Part shown: one piece after another, positions 43,522 to 56,028 of the stretch
Numbering within the stretch: position 1 is the stretch's first letter
How the letters are laid out: each line of letters opens with the position of its first letter
Source: Pseudophaeomoniella oleicola
Taxonomy: Eukaryota; Ascomycota; Eurotiomycetes; Phaeomoniellales; Phaeomoniellaceae
Assembly: GCA_003868215.1 (NCBI GenBank)
Contig: QWDQ01000020.1
Location: 248,001-312,000, forward strand
Direction: 5' to 3'
DNA length: 64,000 bases
Position numbers and translations under genes: made by a program
The notes under the pieces: model-generated
Seen by the model: the letters and a program-made list of their open reading frames with translations, nothing else
The model's database searches: none
Told to the model about the DNA's origin: nothing

Positions 43522-43803
43522 TCGTCGCTGATGGACCAGCTAACGGTCTCTAGGAGCGATGGTAGGTCTTTACTTGTCGCCTGACAGCTTTGAGCGAGGC
43601 TTGACCCTGGTCTGGTGTGCGACGGACACCCTTTATGGCTTAAATCATGGATACCGGACCCCATCCGAAGCTGTCCAGCGATGGTAATTGAGTGGATAAG
43701 AGCGTTGAAGTTGTAGCGAACGACGAGGCGAGGTGTTACTAGATTGGCGGTGACTTGAAAAGCACTCTATATAGCTCAATTGCCAGCACTCCGTACAGAG
43801 CAG

Positions 43804-43823
43804 ATATATATATATATATATAT
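43804..43823. repeat. (AT)n microsatellite
   Basis: About ten AT units, followed by a T run. It lies some 80 bp before the doubtful small ORF at 43897. Confidence 0.85.
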
Positions 43824-43896
43824 TTTTACATCAAATCTTACCATCACCTCGTGCACAAAGCGCACCTGAACAGGTATTTAGGTACTTGGACTATTG

Positions 43897-44082
43897 ATGC
43901 CACGACGAGTTGAAACCATACATGAGATGCCTGCACTGCTTACATCACTTGGGAAGGAGGTTGTTAACAATACTTGGATGCAAACCCTGATGAACGCAAA
44001 AGCCAATAATATTCGTAGCCTCCTAAAGGAAGTCATGACTATCAGAAACCTTTCAGAGGCGAGCCTCATAAGACGGTATTGA
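43897..44082 (+). CDS. Doubtful small ORF, 61 aa
   Basis: The predicted peptide starts MPRRVETIHEMPALL and is mostly helical and well balanced in composition, which is why it is kept. No family, signal peptide or intron is seen. It could equally be a chance frame. Confidence 0.2.
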   Translation: MPRRVETIHEMPALLTSLGKEVVNNTWMQTLMNAKANNIRSLLKEVMTIRNLSEASLIRRY

Positions 44083-44835
44083 GACGAGGACTATGATGCT
44101 GTTTCTTAGTAATTAATAAAGCAGAGATGGGAGATGCCTTACCCAAAAGTACCGGACACTAATACTGTGCGTTACGGATACATAAGATACATGTACTGTA
44201 CGGGCATCCTTGCCAGGAGAAACCATGGAGTAAAGCTGTACCTCCAATTCATGGTACTGAATTCTCGTAATTTAAACGGCGATCTTCTGATGTGGCTGCC
44301 CTTTCATTTTGTGATGCAACCGACCGCATTCATTCAGTCTTAGCTTTTGCAAGCCCGATCCTTCACGTATCCCACAACGCTCGATTACACTGACTCCTAG
44401 AGACATCAGCGCACATCGCACTAGCCTGCGCCCTTCACTCACTTCAAACATCGGCAAGATAGCGACCGTGCGACAACCTTGGTTGCTGAATTAGGAACGC
44501 GACTGATAATCATCTCACGATAAGACAGCGTGCAGCGCTACTCTTAGAAAGCCAACGGTACTCTTGAACGCCAAAGACTAACCTCTCTTCACCTATCAAA
44601 CGATATCTGCTGCGACTCGCTGTAGGGCCTGTCAGCAAATACAGACGGTCTCCCCAGCTTCAACCCTACGAACATTCGTTTCCTTGATTCGCAAAGATAG
44701 AGGGAGTGCCGGATTTCCGTCTAGAACAGGGGCCAGACGAAACACGGAAAGAACGCGGATGTGGATGGGGACGACGTTATCGCAGCGAAAGGCGCTGGTC
44801 GCGGAGCGTTTGCTGTCGCTGAAGGTGCGGGCATC

Positions 44836-47800
44836 ATGAATGGAATAGTACATCATGATGCGCCACACGAGGATCAGGTGCTTGGGGTAACCAAGTCGGT
44901 GGTTGATGCAATGCCGTCAAATGGCGACATGGTATCGAAAAAACCAAATGGGGTGAATGGAGGTCTGGAAGGAGCAGTTGGAAATGGTCTGCAAGTCCAG
45001 CACCCTCAGAATGGAAATATGAAGTCTGTCAACGGATCGCAGGATCTCCCTCAAGAAGTTCGACATATTACAGAAACTATGTTCCCATTGGGCATGTTGA
45101 TTGGTCGTCAGGTTCAGGAATGTTGGAACGGCTTGTCGGAATTGGTCACTGAGCTGGCAGATATTCCAATAGATTCCCAGTCAAACGGAGTCAGTGAGCG
45201 GGCTGTACAACAATCGGGCAAGCCTTGGGGTAACATGTCGGAGGGAAACCTTCAAAAAAAGGAAAAGATTTTGAAATGGGCCCAAGACCAGCGGGCATAT
45301 TTTATCAAAATCATGGTCTTGTCTGGATGGAGCTCTAACATGCCTGAAATGCACAAAGCTATTGACATATATAATTGGCTGCGAGAGCAGTTATGGCAAT
45401 ACGACAATTCATGCGATCGCATGGGTTATATGAGGCGAGATCTGGCGTTTGCGCAAGTTCCCAATCCAGACCTGAAGACAGCAGCGGAAGTCCTCGCTAC
45501 CGGTCGGCTATCAAGCTTCCCCCATCTCGCATACATCAAGCCGCAGCCTCTATCGCCACGAAAAGTGTTAAAGACACTGCGGTATATTAACAGCCTCCTC
45601 TGCTCGCGGCTAGCGTTGCGTCACGACATACCCCTGGGCTTCCATGACTATCACGTACACGATGGACGAGTCACTTTTTCGGTGCCTTTCGAATTCGAGC
45701 TTGACCTTTCAATAGCCGACGAGGATCCGGAGTCTCAGTTCTACTTCGTTGCCTTTCGATTTCTATTTTCTCCATGTTCCAATATACCGGAGGGTCGATT
45801 GTTTGACGAGACTGCTTCAAGGGCCAACGCGATTCTGAAGGCCGACGGGCTGCAGGGGTGCTATGATTTTTTCCATGATCTCACTATTTCGTACAAGGTG
45901 AACATACTCTTCAAGCAAGCTCTCGAGATGAGCTCCGGCCAATGGTCGGGTCAACTTCGAGTGGAATTGGTCCATCGCACATTAGTAATGCAGTATTGGC
46001 GCAATCAAGCTTCTGCGAAAAGCTGGGTTGAGATAGGAGTCAAAAGCGGGCGGCGGAAAGAGATGTCAGGTAGATCAGTCAGTCCTGGGATATCTTTTCT
46101 CGATCTACGGTGGATGCGGGAAGGCAAAGAGGTGAACAGTGAAGAGATCGAATTTGACAGCGGCAGAATTTCGCTGGAACGCACCCTCCGGAGCGTAATT
46201 GCAATTCACTCGAGTTTTCTCTTGGAGTCTATCTACGATAGGTTGGTTGAGCATCAACTTTATAAAGATGGTGAACTATCTTTGGAGGTTTCCTCGTCCT
46301 CAGTGGATCCAGGAGACTGCTACCTGACGATGCAACTCACTAAAGCGCGATATCTCACAACGAAGATTGAGCCGGTGACAGGGAATTTGGCATTACAGCC
46401 TGCATCTCAGGGGCTCATGCGGGAAGAGATCACTCTCAATAGGTCGAAAAATCTACTCGACGACGCATCAGCTCGGCTGGCGTATTTGCGATGTCTCATT
46501 GCGGACCAGGATCTTTGCACGATGGCTTCTAGCGCTGGATGGGAACACCTAACTTCTTTCAAGCCATCGCAAAACGACCTTCGACAGGTGTTCCCCAAAG
46601 GAACGCTAAAGCAGAGTTTTTTCCGTCTACCAGTCTGGGACACGAAATGGATGCTTGCTGTCACTCACAGTATGGAAGGGGATAGCTGGTGGCTTATTGA
46701 CGCTTCCAAAGGCTATCTGCAAGCCGAACGACTTGACACCCAGCCGATACACTTCTCCGCGGCATTATCGTATTCATACTTTACGACGCTACAGGAGTAT
46801 GTCTCTGGGATTGTTGCGGTTCGGCTCAACTGTAGTGCAAAAGAAAGCCAGGTGATCGGATTTAATGTGGAGCCGCCTCGGAAGTTCATGGGCACGGTCC
46901 AGCCAGTGGAAATGCAACTCGATGTGCCGTCCATCGTTCTAAAACAAGATCAACAAGCGACAGAAGTTGGACCTGGAGAATCATCGCTTCACAAAGTTCT
47001 GGTAAAGATATCAGGACTAGATCCAAAGACGAGCAAGGCTCAGTTTCACGCCCATATCAAATGCACAATGCCTCCGGTTGTGCGACAACTTCTGGCGACT
47101 CATGGTGCTTCCAGCTTGCGGTCGAGTTTCAAGAATGGCATGTTCGTTCTGGAATATTTCTCTCCTGTCACGATGCCCATCGTTGGAAGATTGATAGAAG
47201 ACCTTCGAAGCCTCAACCGACTGATCACGTATGCCACAGTTCTGGCTACACAGCCGAACATCATCGTGGCCCACATCTCATTATCATGCGTGGCTATGAT
47301 ATACAGTCAAAATCCGCATGCAAGGTTGCTCTTGAAATTTCCGGTCCACGATGTTGACTCTAGCACATCAACAGCTCTGAATTTGACACTAAACCCCGGA
47401 AATCCACATGAACGGATAAAGAGCCACTTACATCATATTCTGACCAATGCAATTCAACCAACGGCCACTAATCTGTCGACTGTCATACGCATCCTTAACA
47501 TTACATTTCCTCTGCTGTCTATCTTGGCTCGCCTTCAGACTCGCTCTAACACCGAAATCTCATCTTCGCCTCCAATACCTTCCCGCTTCCACGTCCTTGC
47601 GGTGGCTCCGACCCAGTATACGCTACACTTCATCCCTCCTTGTCCCTCACTAGATCTTAGCATTCATCTACGGAATCGGAACCAAAAAGATCTCTGGGTC
47701 ATTCGCGTAGCAAAACCTAGCCCTACTGCTTACGTCGCAACTTCTGAAGCATCGTTGGCTCTGAAGGAGAAATTACGGAAGGCCGTCTTTGCAGTCCATG

Positions 47801-48060
47801 AGGCTGACGATGAAAGTGAGAACAAAGATCCGTGGATGAAGATGGACCAAGGCGCTATCGTTAGCGTATTGGAAACTGATGCTATCGAACGACTACTGGA
47901 GAAAATCCTGCATGTAGTACATGAATACGTGCCTGCGCGGGACCCCGTGAAGACGGAGCCTAAAGCAGGAGACAAAGCCAAGGCCACCACAACAGCGAGC
48001 CCGGTTGGAAAGCGGAAAGGGGCGAAGGCGAAGGAGAAAGAAGTCATCACTTTGGATTGA
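44836..48060 (+). CDS. MED14: Mediator complex subunit 14 (Rgr1)
   Basis: A single-exon frame encodes 1,074 residues from ATG 44836. The frame reaches back to 44761 but that codon is GTG, and a stop lies just before it, so either 44836 is the start or a short upstream exon is missing. After a variable Asn/Gly-rich start the conserved MED14 region opens with LPQEVRHITETMFPLGMLI and continues through ILKWAQDQRAYFIKIMVLSG and the AQVPNPDLKTAAEVLATG segment. MED14 is the backbone that joins Mediator head, middle and tail. The C-terminus is Lys-rich (GKRKGAKAKEKEVITLD), possibly nuclear-localising. Confidence 0.93.
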   Translation: MNGIVHHDAPHEDQVLGVTKSVVDAMPSNGDMVSKKPNGVNGGLEGAVGNGLQVQHPQNGNMKSVNGSQDLPQEVRHITETMFPLGMLIGRQVQECWNGLSELVTELADIPIDSQSNGVSERAVQQSGKPWGNMSEGNLQKKEKILKWAQDQRAYFIKIMVLSGWSSNMPEMHKAIDIYNWLREQLWQYDNSCDRMGYMRRDLAFAQVPNPDLKTAAEVLATGRLSSFPHLAYIKPQPLSPRKVLKTLRYINSLLCSRLALRHDIPLGFHDYHVHDGRVTFSVPFEFELDLSIADEDPESQFYFVAFRFLFSPCSNIPEGRLFDETASRANAILKADGLQGCYDFFHDLTISYKVNILFKQALEMSSGQWSGQLRVELVHRTLVMQYWRNQASAKSWVEIGVKSGRRKEMSGRSVSPGISFLDLRWMREGKEVNSEEIEFDSGRISLERTLRSVIAIHSSFLLESIYDRLVEHQLYKDGELSLEVSSSSVDPGDCYLTMQLTKARYLTTKIEPVTGNLALQPASQGLMREEITLNRSKNLLDDASARLAYLRCLIADQDLCTMASSAGWEHLTSFKPSQNDLRQVFPKGTLKQSFFRLPVWDTKWMLAVTHSMEGDSWWLIDASKGYLQAERLDTQPIHFSAALSYSYFTTLQEYVSGIVAVRLNCSAKESQVIGFNVEPPRKFMGTVQPVEMQLDVPSIVLKQDQQATEVGPGESSLHKVLVKISGLDPKTSKAQFHAHIKCTMPPVVRQLLATHGASSLRSSFKNGMFVLEYFSPVTMPIVGRLIEDLRSLNRLITYATVLATQPNIIVAHISLSCVAMIYSQNPHARLLLKFPVHDVDSSTSTALNLTLNPGNPHERIKSHLHHILTNAIQPTATNLSTVIRILNITFPLLSILARLQTRSNTEISSSPPIPSRFHVLAVAPTQYTLHFIPPCPSLDLSIHLRNRNQKDLWVIRVAKPSPTAYVATSEASLALKEKLRKAVFAVHEADDESENKDPWMKMDQGAIVSVLETDAIERLLEKILHVVHEYVPARDPVKTEPKAGDKAKATTTASPVGKRKGAKAKEKEVITLD

Positions 48061-48992
48061 AATGAGCTTGAGCATAGCATTGGGAGCGGGGCGAAGCGGT
48101 ACGACAAAAAGGAAAATGCATCGTTGGTTGTCTTCAGTACCCCAGGAAAGGAAAATGAGAGCGTGGGGTTTTTTGATAGATGGGGTATGTATGACAAGGA
48201 TTTGCACAGCAGCAGCAGCAGCAGCAGCAGCGATAGGGTTCCTTTTCTTTTTTTTGTTTCGTCTCTCTCTTTTTCATCTTTTGATACCCCCTTCATCTGT
48301 GTGCGCGATGTATGAATTAACACCCTATCTGAAGAGACCGTTCTTTTTTTTTTTTCCTTTTCCCAACTTTTTTTGTTGATAGGTAACTAACTACCTACCA
48401 TCAATCAGCCCGTAATTACTATAGGAGGTAATAATAGTTGAGGTACCTTAGCTATTAGCTATCTATCCCACCGGGTACCTAGGTACCTAGGTAGGCAGGT
48501 ATCTATCCAGAGGGACTGGATGAATAAATAAATTAAAAATTGCAAAAAAGAAAAGAAGATGAAGATGAAGATGAAGAGAAATTTATTACGACTTTGAGTG
48601 GTAGTAATTAATGAGATTGAGGAAGAAGAAGAAGGTAATCGATTGAACAAGGTCTAGTAATAGTAGTAGTAGTAGAGAACTTGTGGTTGGGAAACTTAGT
48701 GGTCAGTCAATGCATACCGGCGGCGGCGGCGTAGATAGACAGTGTACATAGGTTAAGGTAGGGAGGGGAAAAATATATATTCCAATATCAGAAAACTTGA
48801 TGTGTTGTGGTAATTAATTATTTCATCGTGATTATTTTTTGTCTTTTCTACCTACCTAGGTATATAATATAGATAGGTTGTAGAACGATCAAAGCTCGCG
48901 CGCGGCACGGGATGTGGATGACACGAAAAAAGCGCAGCAACTGGAACTTTTGGTCGTCACGACCTTCTCCCTACCAAGGATTCTGTAGCTGA
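48061..48992. other. Intergenic between convergent MED14 and NLR gene
   Basis: No gene is seen. This is the most repeat-dense gap: (CAG)8 at 48207-48230, T runs near 48340, GGTACCTA palindromic units at 48475-48495, GAAGAT units at 48555-48576, and TAG units at 48657-48674. Confidence 0.55.
48207..48230. repeat. (CAG)8 microsatellite
   Basis: Eight tandem CAG units, about 150 bp after the MED14 stop. Confidence 0.85.
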
Positions 48993-51900
48993 CTAAATCT
49001 TCCGCAAACATGTCGTGTAGACGGTCACTTCAGCTCTACGTACATAATTCAACCACCACTGGAATTGTGCTTTGGGGATGATCAGGATGCGATCCCCGGG
49101 GCCGAGACGGTTCATCCATCGCTGTTTTACGTCGTCGGGTGGGTCAAAGGGGGTATGATCGAACCCTTTTCGATTGGGCCATGACACGTTGAAATCGGTC
49201 CATTTTCCTCGATTGTGTTTGTTTTTCAAAAAGCGCTGGCGGCCGATTCGTTGACCTGCAGATTCCCGCTCGACGTTCCACCAGGTGTAGCCGCCGAAAT
49301 CGCCGGGGCCGGACCCGTTGGTTTGGTCGTGGCTGCTGATGTGGAAAGTGATTCGGCGGACGGGGTTGGTGGGACGGCCGGTGATGGGGAGGCTGCGGAG
49401 GTAGACTGGGTTGAAGTCGTTCTCGTCGAACCAGTGTTCGCCGTCGCGTTGGGTGACGGTGGCGATCCAGTACTCGGCGAGCTCGAGGATCTGATTCACA
49501 ATTGAGGTCGTTTGCTGACCGCGGCCGAAGACCTTCTTCAGGCAATGTGCAGCGTGGAAGACGTCGTGAGCGGACGACGGGGAGAACCAATCATCTCCGT
49601 GCTCTTTGATAGTCTTCTTCGCTGGTACTTTGACTTCTTCCGGCGGTAGGGAGTAGCGCCCCCACCATGTTTGGGTATCGAGCCACCGTTGGCTTTTTTC
49701 GTTCAGCTGGGGCATCGTGGCGCCAGCGTCAAGTAGCAACTTCATTGAAGTGGCATCTCTGGATTGCAATGCGCATGAGAGCGGTGTGTTTCCCTTCTTG
49801 TCCTGGATGTCAAGAGTGGGAGGGCTTCTCTCCTCTAGCAACGCCCTGATCACGGATGTCATGCCTTTGCTGGCACCTAGATGGAGCATTGTTGAGCCCT
49901 CAGGATCCTGCGAGTTAGGATCAACTCCCTTGTTGAGTAGATAGCGGACCACTTCCACATGGCCCTTCGAAGCTGCCATCAGGATAGCCTGTTTCAGAAT
50001 CGAATCGTCAGGTTCAAGATCAATTCTAGTAATCACATCTTCAAGACTTTTCAACCTGCCGTTCTCCACAGTACACAACAGCGTCTGTGTGAACAGATTT
50101 TGTACATCTTCAGTACCACTGAAGAATTCCAGTAGGTCATGCAGTGCTTCCGAGTGGCCGCGTAAAGCCGCACAAAATAATGCATTACTTTGAGCAAGGG
50201 TTTGCTCGCGGGCCATGTGTTTGATATATGTCTTCACCACGGCCCGTCTGCCTGTGAATGCAGCGACCTCGAAAGGAGTCTGCACACGGTAATTCCGCAT
50301 GCGCGCTAGAACTTGGCCAAGGCTGTGATTCAAGATGATCTCTGTTGGCCGTGATTGTCCACTTTGCGCTGCCTGGTGGAGTGGGTTTCGATCCAGGGCA
50401 TCGGTAAGCTCCCCCACGTTGTGCTTTCCCGCTACAGCTTCAGCATACAGTGGCAATAGCTTTCCAAGTGCTTGTGGATCTTCAGACTCGGCAGCAATGT
50501 TCAGTGCAAGCCTCCCCAAGACGTCTCGAGTCCAAAGTAAGCGTTCTATTTTACCGGTTTTGAGGAGAATGTCGAGATGCTTTGGCGGTCCGTGCCAGAT
50601 TGCTAGTTGTAGCGTATGCCAGTCAGGTTCTCTTTGAATTTTCATCGTTGGGTCTGCACCATGGTCCAGAAGAATCTCGAGTGCTCGTGTTTTGCTGAAG
50701 ACTAGCGCGACGTGTAGAGGCGTATGTGCAAGCTCACTGTAGCTGTTAATGATTTTTGAAATAGCCGGTTGTGCCACAAGCCTATTCAGCACTGATTCAA
50801 AGTTTCCTCGAGCTGCCCAGTGTAGTACATTCCCGAAAGGATCGCTGGACCGAAGATATCCTTCTGGCGAGTCCCGAAGGATTCGAGCAAGGATACCGTC
50901 AAGGCCACAATATGCGGCTAGGTTGATACCTCGCATTTTGCCCTTGGTTTTTTGCTCTGCGCCCCAGCCTCCCCACTGGTGTGATGAAATCCAGTCCCTG
51001 CTTGTTTTGTACAGCAGAATCCGAGTGGCACATGCCAGGCTCTCATCTTTTGAAAGGAGGTCCATCACATCTGAGATCACTTCCTCATCTTCCTCGACAC
51101 CCCTTTCACGAGCGTGGTCACTAAGGTCCCTAACGTGATCGCCCCAGTAGACCGCGGCATATCCCAAGAAAGGATGCACGCGTAGCAGTTGTTCAACATG
51201 ACTGTTCTCCGACCAATACTGTAACCGCACACTTGGAAGTCGTAGGTATACCAAGGACTTTTTGAGCAGGAGCCGACGTGCATGCTCGATCTCACCTGAG
51301 TGAAATTTTAAAAGATACTCTTGAGTGGTCACATGTCCGAAGCGGACAATTCGGGTTTCCTGATCAAGCCTCACCAAGCCTGCAGAGCTACCTATTACTA
51401 GATCGTCAAATATATAGTCATCTCGAGTAAGCGACTTGCTATTGAGTTCTAATGAAAGGACCGCCAGTAGCTGCTCAAACGTGATCGAGGTTTTAGCAAC
51501 GCATAGCGTGAATAGCACTTCTTTACCGTACTTTGGCGCTCTTCCAGACTGGTTCTCTATGCGGGAGAATGATAGGTCGTAAGCTTTGGAGAGGTTCTCT
51601 GGTGGATTGTCCAATTTATCCTGGACCTCTTTGGGCTTGGATGAATCTTCCAGGTCGTCCACGAGCAAGACAGCAAGCTGAAACCTGAGCCGGGATCAGC
51701 ATGGGAGACAAGAGGTTTTCTGCGCGGCTAGAACAAAAGTCAATCACTTACATGCTTTTGGCGTTTTCTAGTACTTGATCTCTGATGCTGGCTTCTAGTT
51801 GAGGCTTTTTACGAATCAAATCTAGCAATGTCCTGCTGCGAGTAATCCTGCCTTGGACGTATTCCAACAAGTCGTTCTTGTGCGCTCTGATCTCTAGGGG

Positions 51901-53891
51901 GATTATCTTACTCTTGATATCCGTATCATGAATACTGAACTCCGGCCGAGTTGTTATTAGAATATTCGCTTTTGGCAGGACGTCGGTCAGTTGTTCCATA
52001 AATTGAAGCGGATTGTCGAGCTGAGCCTCATCTAAAGCGTCGATCACGATGAAAACTCTCGTGTATCTGCGAACTTCTTGTGAAAGCATCTCTTTCCATC
52101 GGTCTTCGTCTGGTCGTGTACCCTGCTTGACGTATATTTTATCCAGTGTCGTGAGCTCCGTATCCTGAAACGGACGCCGAGCGGCTAACTGCTTCCACAA
52201 GCCTGCCAGGTATTGTTGACGAGAGAACTTGTGATTGTAGTCGAAAAAGATCTTTACGACTTGCTTATCACCATCTTCGCGGTAGTGGTCATTGAGATCG
52301 TCGCAGATGATGTTAGCGAGGACGGTCTTTCCGGAGCCGGCGACTCCAGTACACCAAAGGAGAGTGGCTGTAGAGTCTCTCCATGTCAAGTACTCTTTGG
52401 AAGTTCTCATCCATTCGCCGGAGGAAGAATGCCAATGATGTGGTTCAAACCCTTCCTTGTTCAGATTGACCGATTCTGTATCAGGTGCAAGGTAGTTAAG
52501 AATGGTCTTTTGTGTTTCAGAGGCCACGAACATTGTTAAGCCGGACTGTAGTGATTGAAGCAAAGGGATAGACTGCTGGGCAAAGGCTCGAAACTCTATT
52601 GTCTGCGTTTCCAAAGCCTGGTCAAGGTGGAGGTCTTCAATTACATCCAATTTTCCAAGGATGCCCTCATGCGATACATCAATGTTGGCCTTCATCGCTT
52701 TCCAATCATCCGCCGTAACTAAATCTCGGGTGTATCTTGTGACCCCGCGACGAGAATAGTGAGAAAGCAATCGAAATTGAAATTCTAGAATCTGACCGTA
52801 GAGGATGACGATCTGGTCTTGAGTTGCTTTGATCAAGTCTAGTTTGTCGCTGTCAGAATGGACATGTAAATTCCGACTCCGGCTTCGAAAAGTCTTTTCC
52901 ACGACTCTGTAATGAAGCATTAGGTCAGAAATCCGAGCGATGCCTTCAGTTGCTGCTTGACGTTGTTCGTCGGTCTTTAAGAGTAGCTAAAATTAAGTAC
53001 ATATTAGCATAGGAACGGTGACAAGTGATATAGAACAGGCACAGAGTATGCCGGAAGGAAGACATTGAACAGTCTGGAGGAGCTATAGACGTGATGACCA
53101 CATCATCGCTTTGAAGTGAGTTCACGAAAATATGAAGAAGGCACTAGTGAATGAGCATCCGCTCTGCACGAGCGACGGAAGACTTTTTCCAGAATAGATT
53201 CAGCTTTAAACACATTAAAGCTTGTTCATTGGGATTGCAAGGAATGCCTTCGCTGGGGAACTCAAGAGAATGTCTACAGAGACTGATCGAGAAAGGACAC
53301 AAGCAAAAACCATCTAGTCCGACTTACCGGTAACAGCACGCTCACTCCTGCCCATGCAAGAGCCGCGTGAGGTTCCTGACTGGCTACCGACGAGATAAAA
53401 TCCTTTGCAAAGATGACTGCCTTGACCGTCTGCTGGTACACTTTTGCTGCATTTTTCCACCCCTCGTTCTTGATTGCAGAGATCTTCTTCTCAATTTGGT
53501 TGGCGAGATAGCGTTCCTTTTCGTCGCTACTAAGACTATCTACTTCAAGTGATTTGGCAGAGTCTCGATCAAATGTGTCGCCTAGGATGAGATGCTTGTA
53601 TTTTTTGAAAACCTCCGGTTGTTTCTCTCTCAAAGTATCGTACGCCTCATCCCATAAGTCCTTTCGTTCTTGCCATAGGTCCTTGACTTCTGGCGACACC
53701 TGTGGAGTAGAACCTTGTTTCTCGGTTTGGACATGTTGTCCGACGGATTTAGTCAGGTGAGGCTTGCTTCGAACTCGTGCTGGGCTTCGGCTTGACGAGG
53801 ACACCGATGCTATCCTGGGTGCATCATTTTCAGAGCTGACCTGCCCGCTATCAATCGAGTCCTTGAGGCAACAGAAAAGCTTCATGGGCAT
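48993..53891 (-). CDS. NLR-like STAND protein: NACHT_N, NACHT, ankyrin repeats, fungal C-terminal domain
   Basis: Exons 53891-53328, 52986-51752 and 51684-48993 give 1,496 residues; introns are 341 and 67 nt. The start MPMKLFCCLKDS has two adjacent cysteines that could be acylated. Residues 70-320 match the NACHT_N (NWD N-terminal) domain, with HAALAWAGVSVLLP. The NTPase has Walker A GVAGSGKT at 402-409 and Walker B VIDALDEA near 503. A winged-helix-like arm follows, then about eight ankyrin repeats (for example TPLHVALVFSKTRALEILLDHGADP). The end carries ITFHISSHDQ and GGYTWWNVE, a domain I recall from other fungal repeat proteins. Fungal NLRs sense non-self or damage. The frame is complete with no breaks seen. 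The 341-nt first intron is unusually long and should be checked. Confidence 0.85.
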
Positions 53892-56028
53892 GATGGTAGA
53901 TCTGCAATGCTTGACCCTTGAACTGCCTCAGAATACCGCCACGGCTACTATGAAGTCAAGAAACCTTGACGCTTCGACCATCGATAGGGCAAAGTCGTCG
54001 TAGAGTCAACGCTAGAGCGAGAGTACCTATTGTACATGTTGAAAATAATTATATTGTCGACTTGATGAAGGATTTGTTGCTGACTCCCGTGGGGCTATTA
54101 CAGGTAGATCTTCTTTTTTCCGCCCCCACGGGGTCCTTTAGCGATGGTCAGCGAGATCTGTGCTTACAGTAGGCCTGAGAATCGTGACCCAGTGCTTCAG
54201 CAGGGGTCTGGATCGAAGCCCCGCCCAGTATCGTAAGATACGGTCATTCCCGAAGGAGAGTTCAGGCATCTGCTTACGCTGGTGTGGCAGAGTATTTCAG
54301 TCAGTGGAGCGACATTTCGGTCTTGCTTACTCGGTAGGTACTGCAGATATTGGGCCACGACCTGCTAGATACCCGTCAGTTGAATCATGATTCATGACCT
54401 GGACCAAAGTCTGGCCGTTGCGAGCCTGCTCAGGCATGTAGAGGTTATGCTCAGGACTGCAGAGCCACAGCTCCGAATCACTCAGTCATGACTCGGCTTA
54501 AACACATGTATGGCGAGAGGGTAATTAATTCACTTCCCTGGCCGGACTTTGGGATTAACGGACAGTGCCGGGACTTTAATGCTCTGACGGAATTCCAGAA
54601 TACTGAGTAATTACCTAGGTATGTATAGAAACGCAGTGCCTGATTGATGCAATGATTCTGCCCATGGAGGAAGGTATGGTGGAGATGATAGCTAACCCGG
54701 ATGAGTTTCGGGATGGGATGGAAGCATCGAGGCATGTGTGATAATAGTGCGGATTGTCATCAGCGCTCGAATTCCGCGACGTAATCATCGCCTACTCCGC
54801 GAGGACCATCTCTTGTAGCGTTCAGACGCGCTCAAAGCAAGACCTTGTAAATATATTTTCAACAAAGCACTCCATTCTCCAGGGGTGGTCGTATATTTAT
54901 CCAGCTTTGGCCACACACTGGAACCCTACCCAAGCTCAGTTGATGACACCATAGACCATTGGTGGCGGGCCATAAAGGAAGGAGGAGGATTGGGAGTAAA
55001 TTACAGAGTAAACAAACATAATCCTAAACGTCTGTATCCGTCGACCTCAGTACCTAGGCATATGCACTCAGAATCACCACCTCTCTGTATGTTTCAAGCA
55101 TGCGAGATATATGTGAGTAGCAGTGTTTTTTTTTATATAGCAGTACCTAGTTCTTTATTCGGTTCTTCACGTTGTCCATGCACCCAATCTATGACCTGAC
55201 ACTTTGATAAGACAATGAGTATTCAGGCCTGAGAACGGATGTGGCATTTAGTCAGGTCAATTCTGGTAATTATATTTGTCCCCAACTCTGGAGATGCTTC
55301 TCGAGCAATGCCAAGGCTTCCAGAGCTGCCGTGCTTAGCCACGTACATATGTGCTCAGATCTGAGGACAGAAATAGTATTTAGTGAGGTCAGTTTTGGTA
55401 ATTGTCTACGTCGCTGTGGTGCCAAACTCAGGACATTGACGACATTGGGATACCTCACACGTTCCTGAGCTTGCTTGGAGTGTGTTGTTGTACAGGACTC
55501 TGCCGCGACGGCAGCATGCCCAGTGCAACAAGAAGGCCAGCCATCGTGAAATAATCTTTCTCCCCCAATGTGTAATCATATCTCTTTCATAGTTCAGTAT
55601 GTTTCCTCCTCTCCCTCCCTTTTGCGCCCCAACGTCGGGGGTCAACCGGATATATGCAGGATGCCAATCAAACAATCATTAAAACCGGTCTGAAAAAAGG
55701 AGTCGCTAAGAATGTATTCGTTCTTAAATTATCGCCTCGTGAATGTCGTAAAAGATCATAGGAAACAATGTGTAAAAACGATATCGTAAACCCGTGAATA
55801 ATCGTCGTTATGAAGGCGTTAAGAAAGGGCTTGCGCCGCTCAGTAGTCAAAAAGTGTATGGTGATGATGCAACCATTGTGACTTGTCGAATTCATGGGTT
55901 TGGAAGGTCGCATAAGGTAAACTGTAGGGTTGTTCTTCGAAGAAGTGGTTCATGGCGATCAGGGATCTGGTGCTGTAGCGCCATCGAACCACGGGCGTCA
56001 CAAGCTGATCTTCGCGATAGCATGGCTA
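53892..56028. other. Intergenic upstream of the NLR gene
   Basis: No gene is recognised in 2,137 bp. The stretch is AT-richer than its flanks and holds a degenerate 51-bp direct repeat at 55222 and 55354 with mostly transition differences. That suggests decayed repeat DNA, but I could not assign an element. Confidence 0.45.
55222..55404. repeat. Degenerate 51-bp direct repeat pair
   Basis: Units 55222-55272 and 55354-55404 align without gaps at about 38 of 51 positions; eleven of the thirteen differences are transitions. Both share TTTAGTSAGGTCA and TGGTAATT. Confidence 0.5.

Larger units (their letters stand above)
42957..44835. promoter_or_regulatory. Divergent promoter, ATG22 / MED14
   Basis: These 1,879 bp hold palindrome copy 3 (43510-43521), an (AT)n tract at 43804-43823 and a doubtful 61-codon frame at 43897. 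No other gene is recognised. Confidence 0.45.

Noticed and set aside
53151-53333. Short plus-strand frame inside the NLR first intron
   Set aside because: No features; the intron boundaries on the minus strand explain the region better, although the intron is long.
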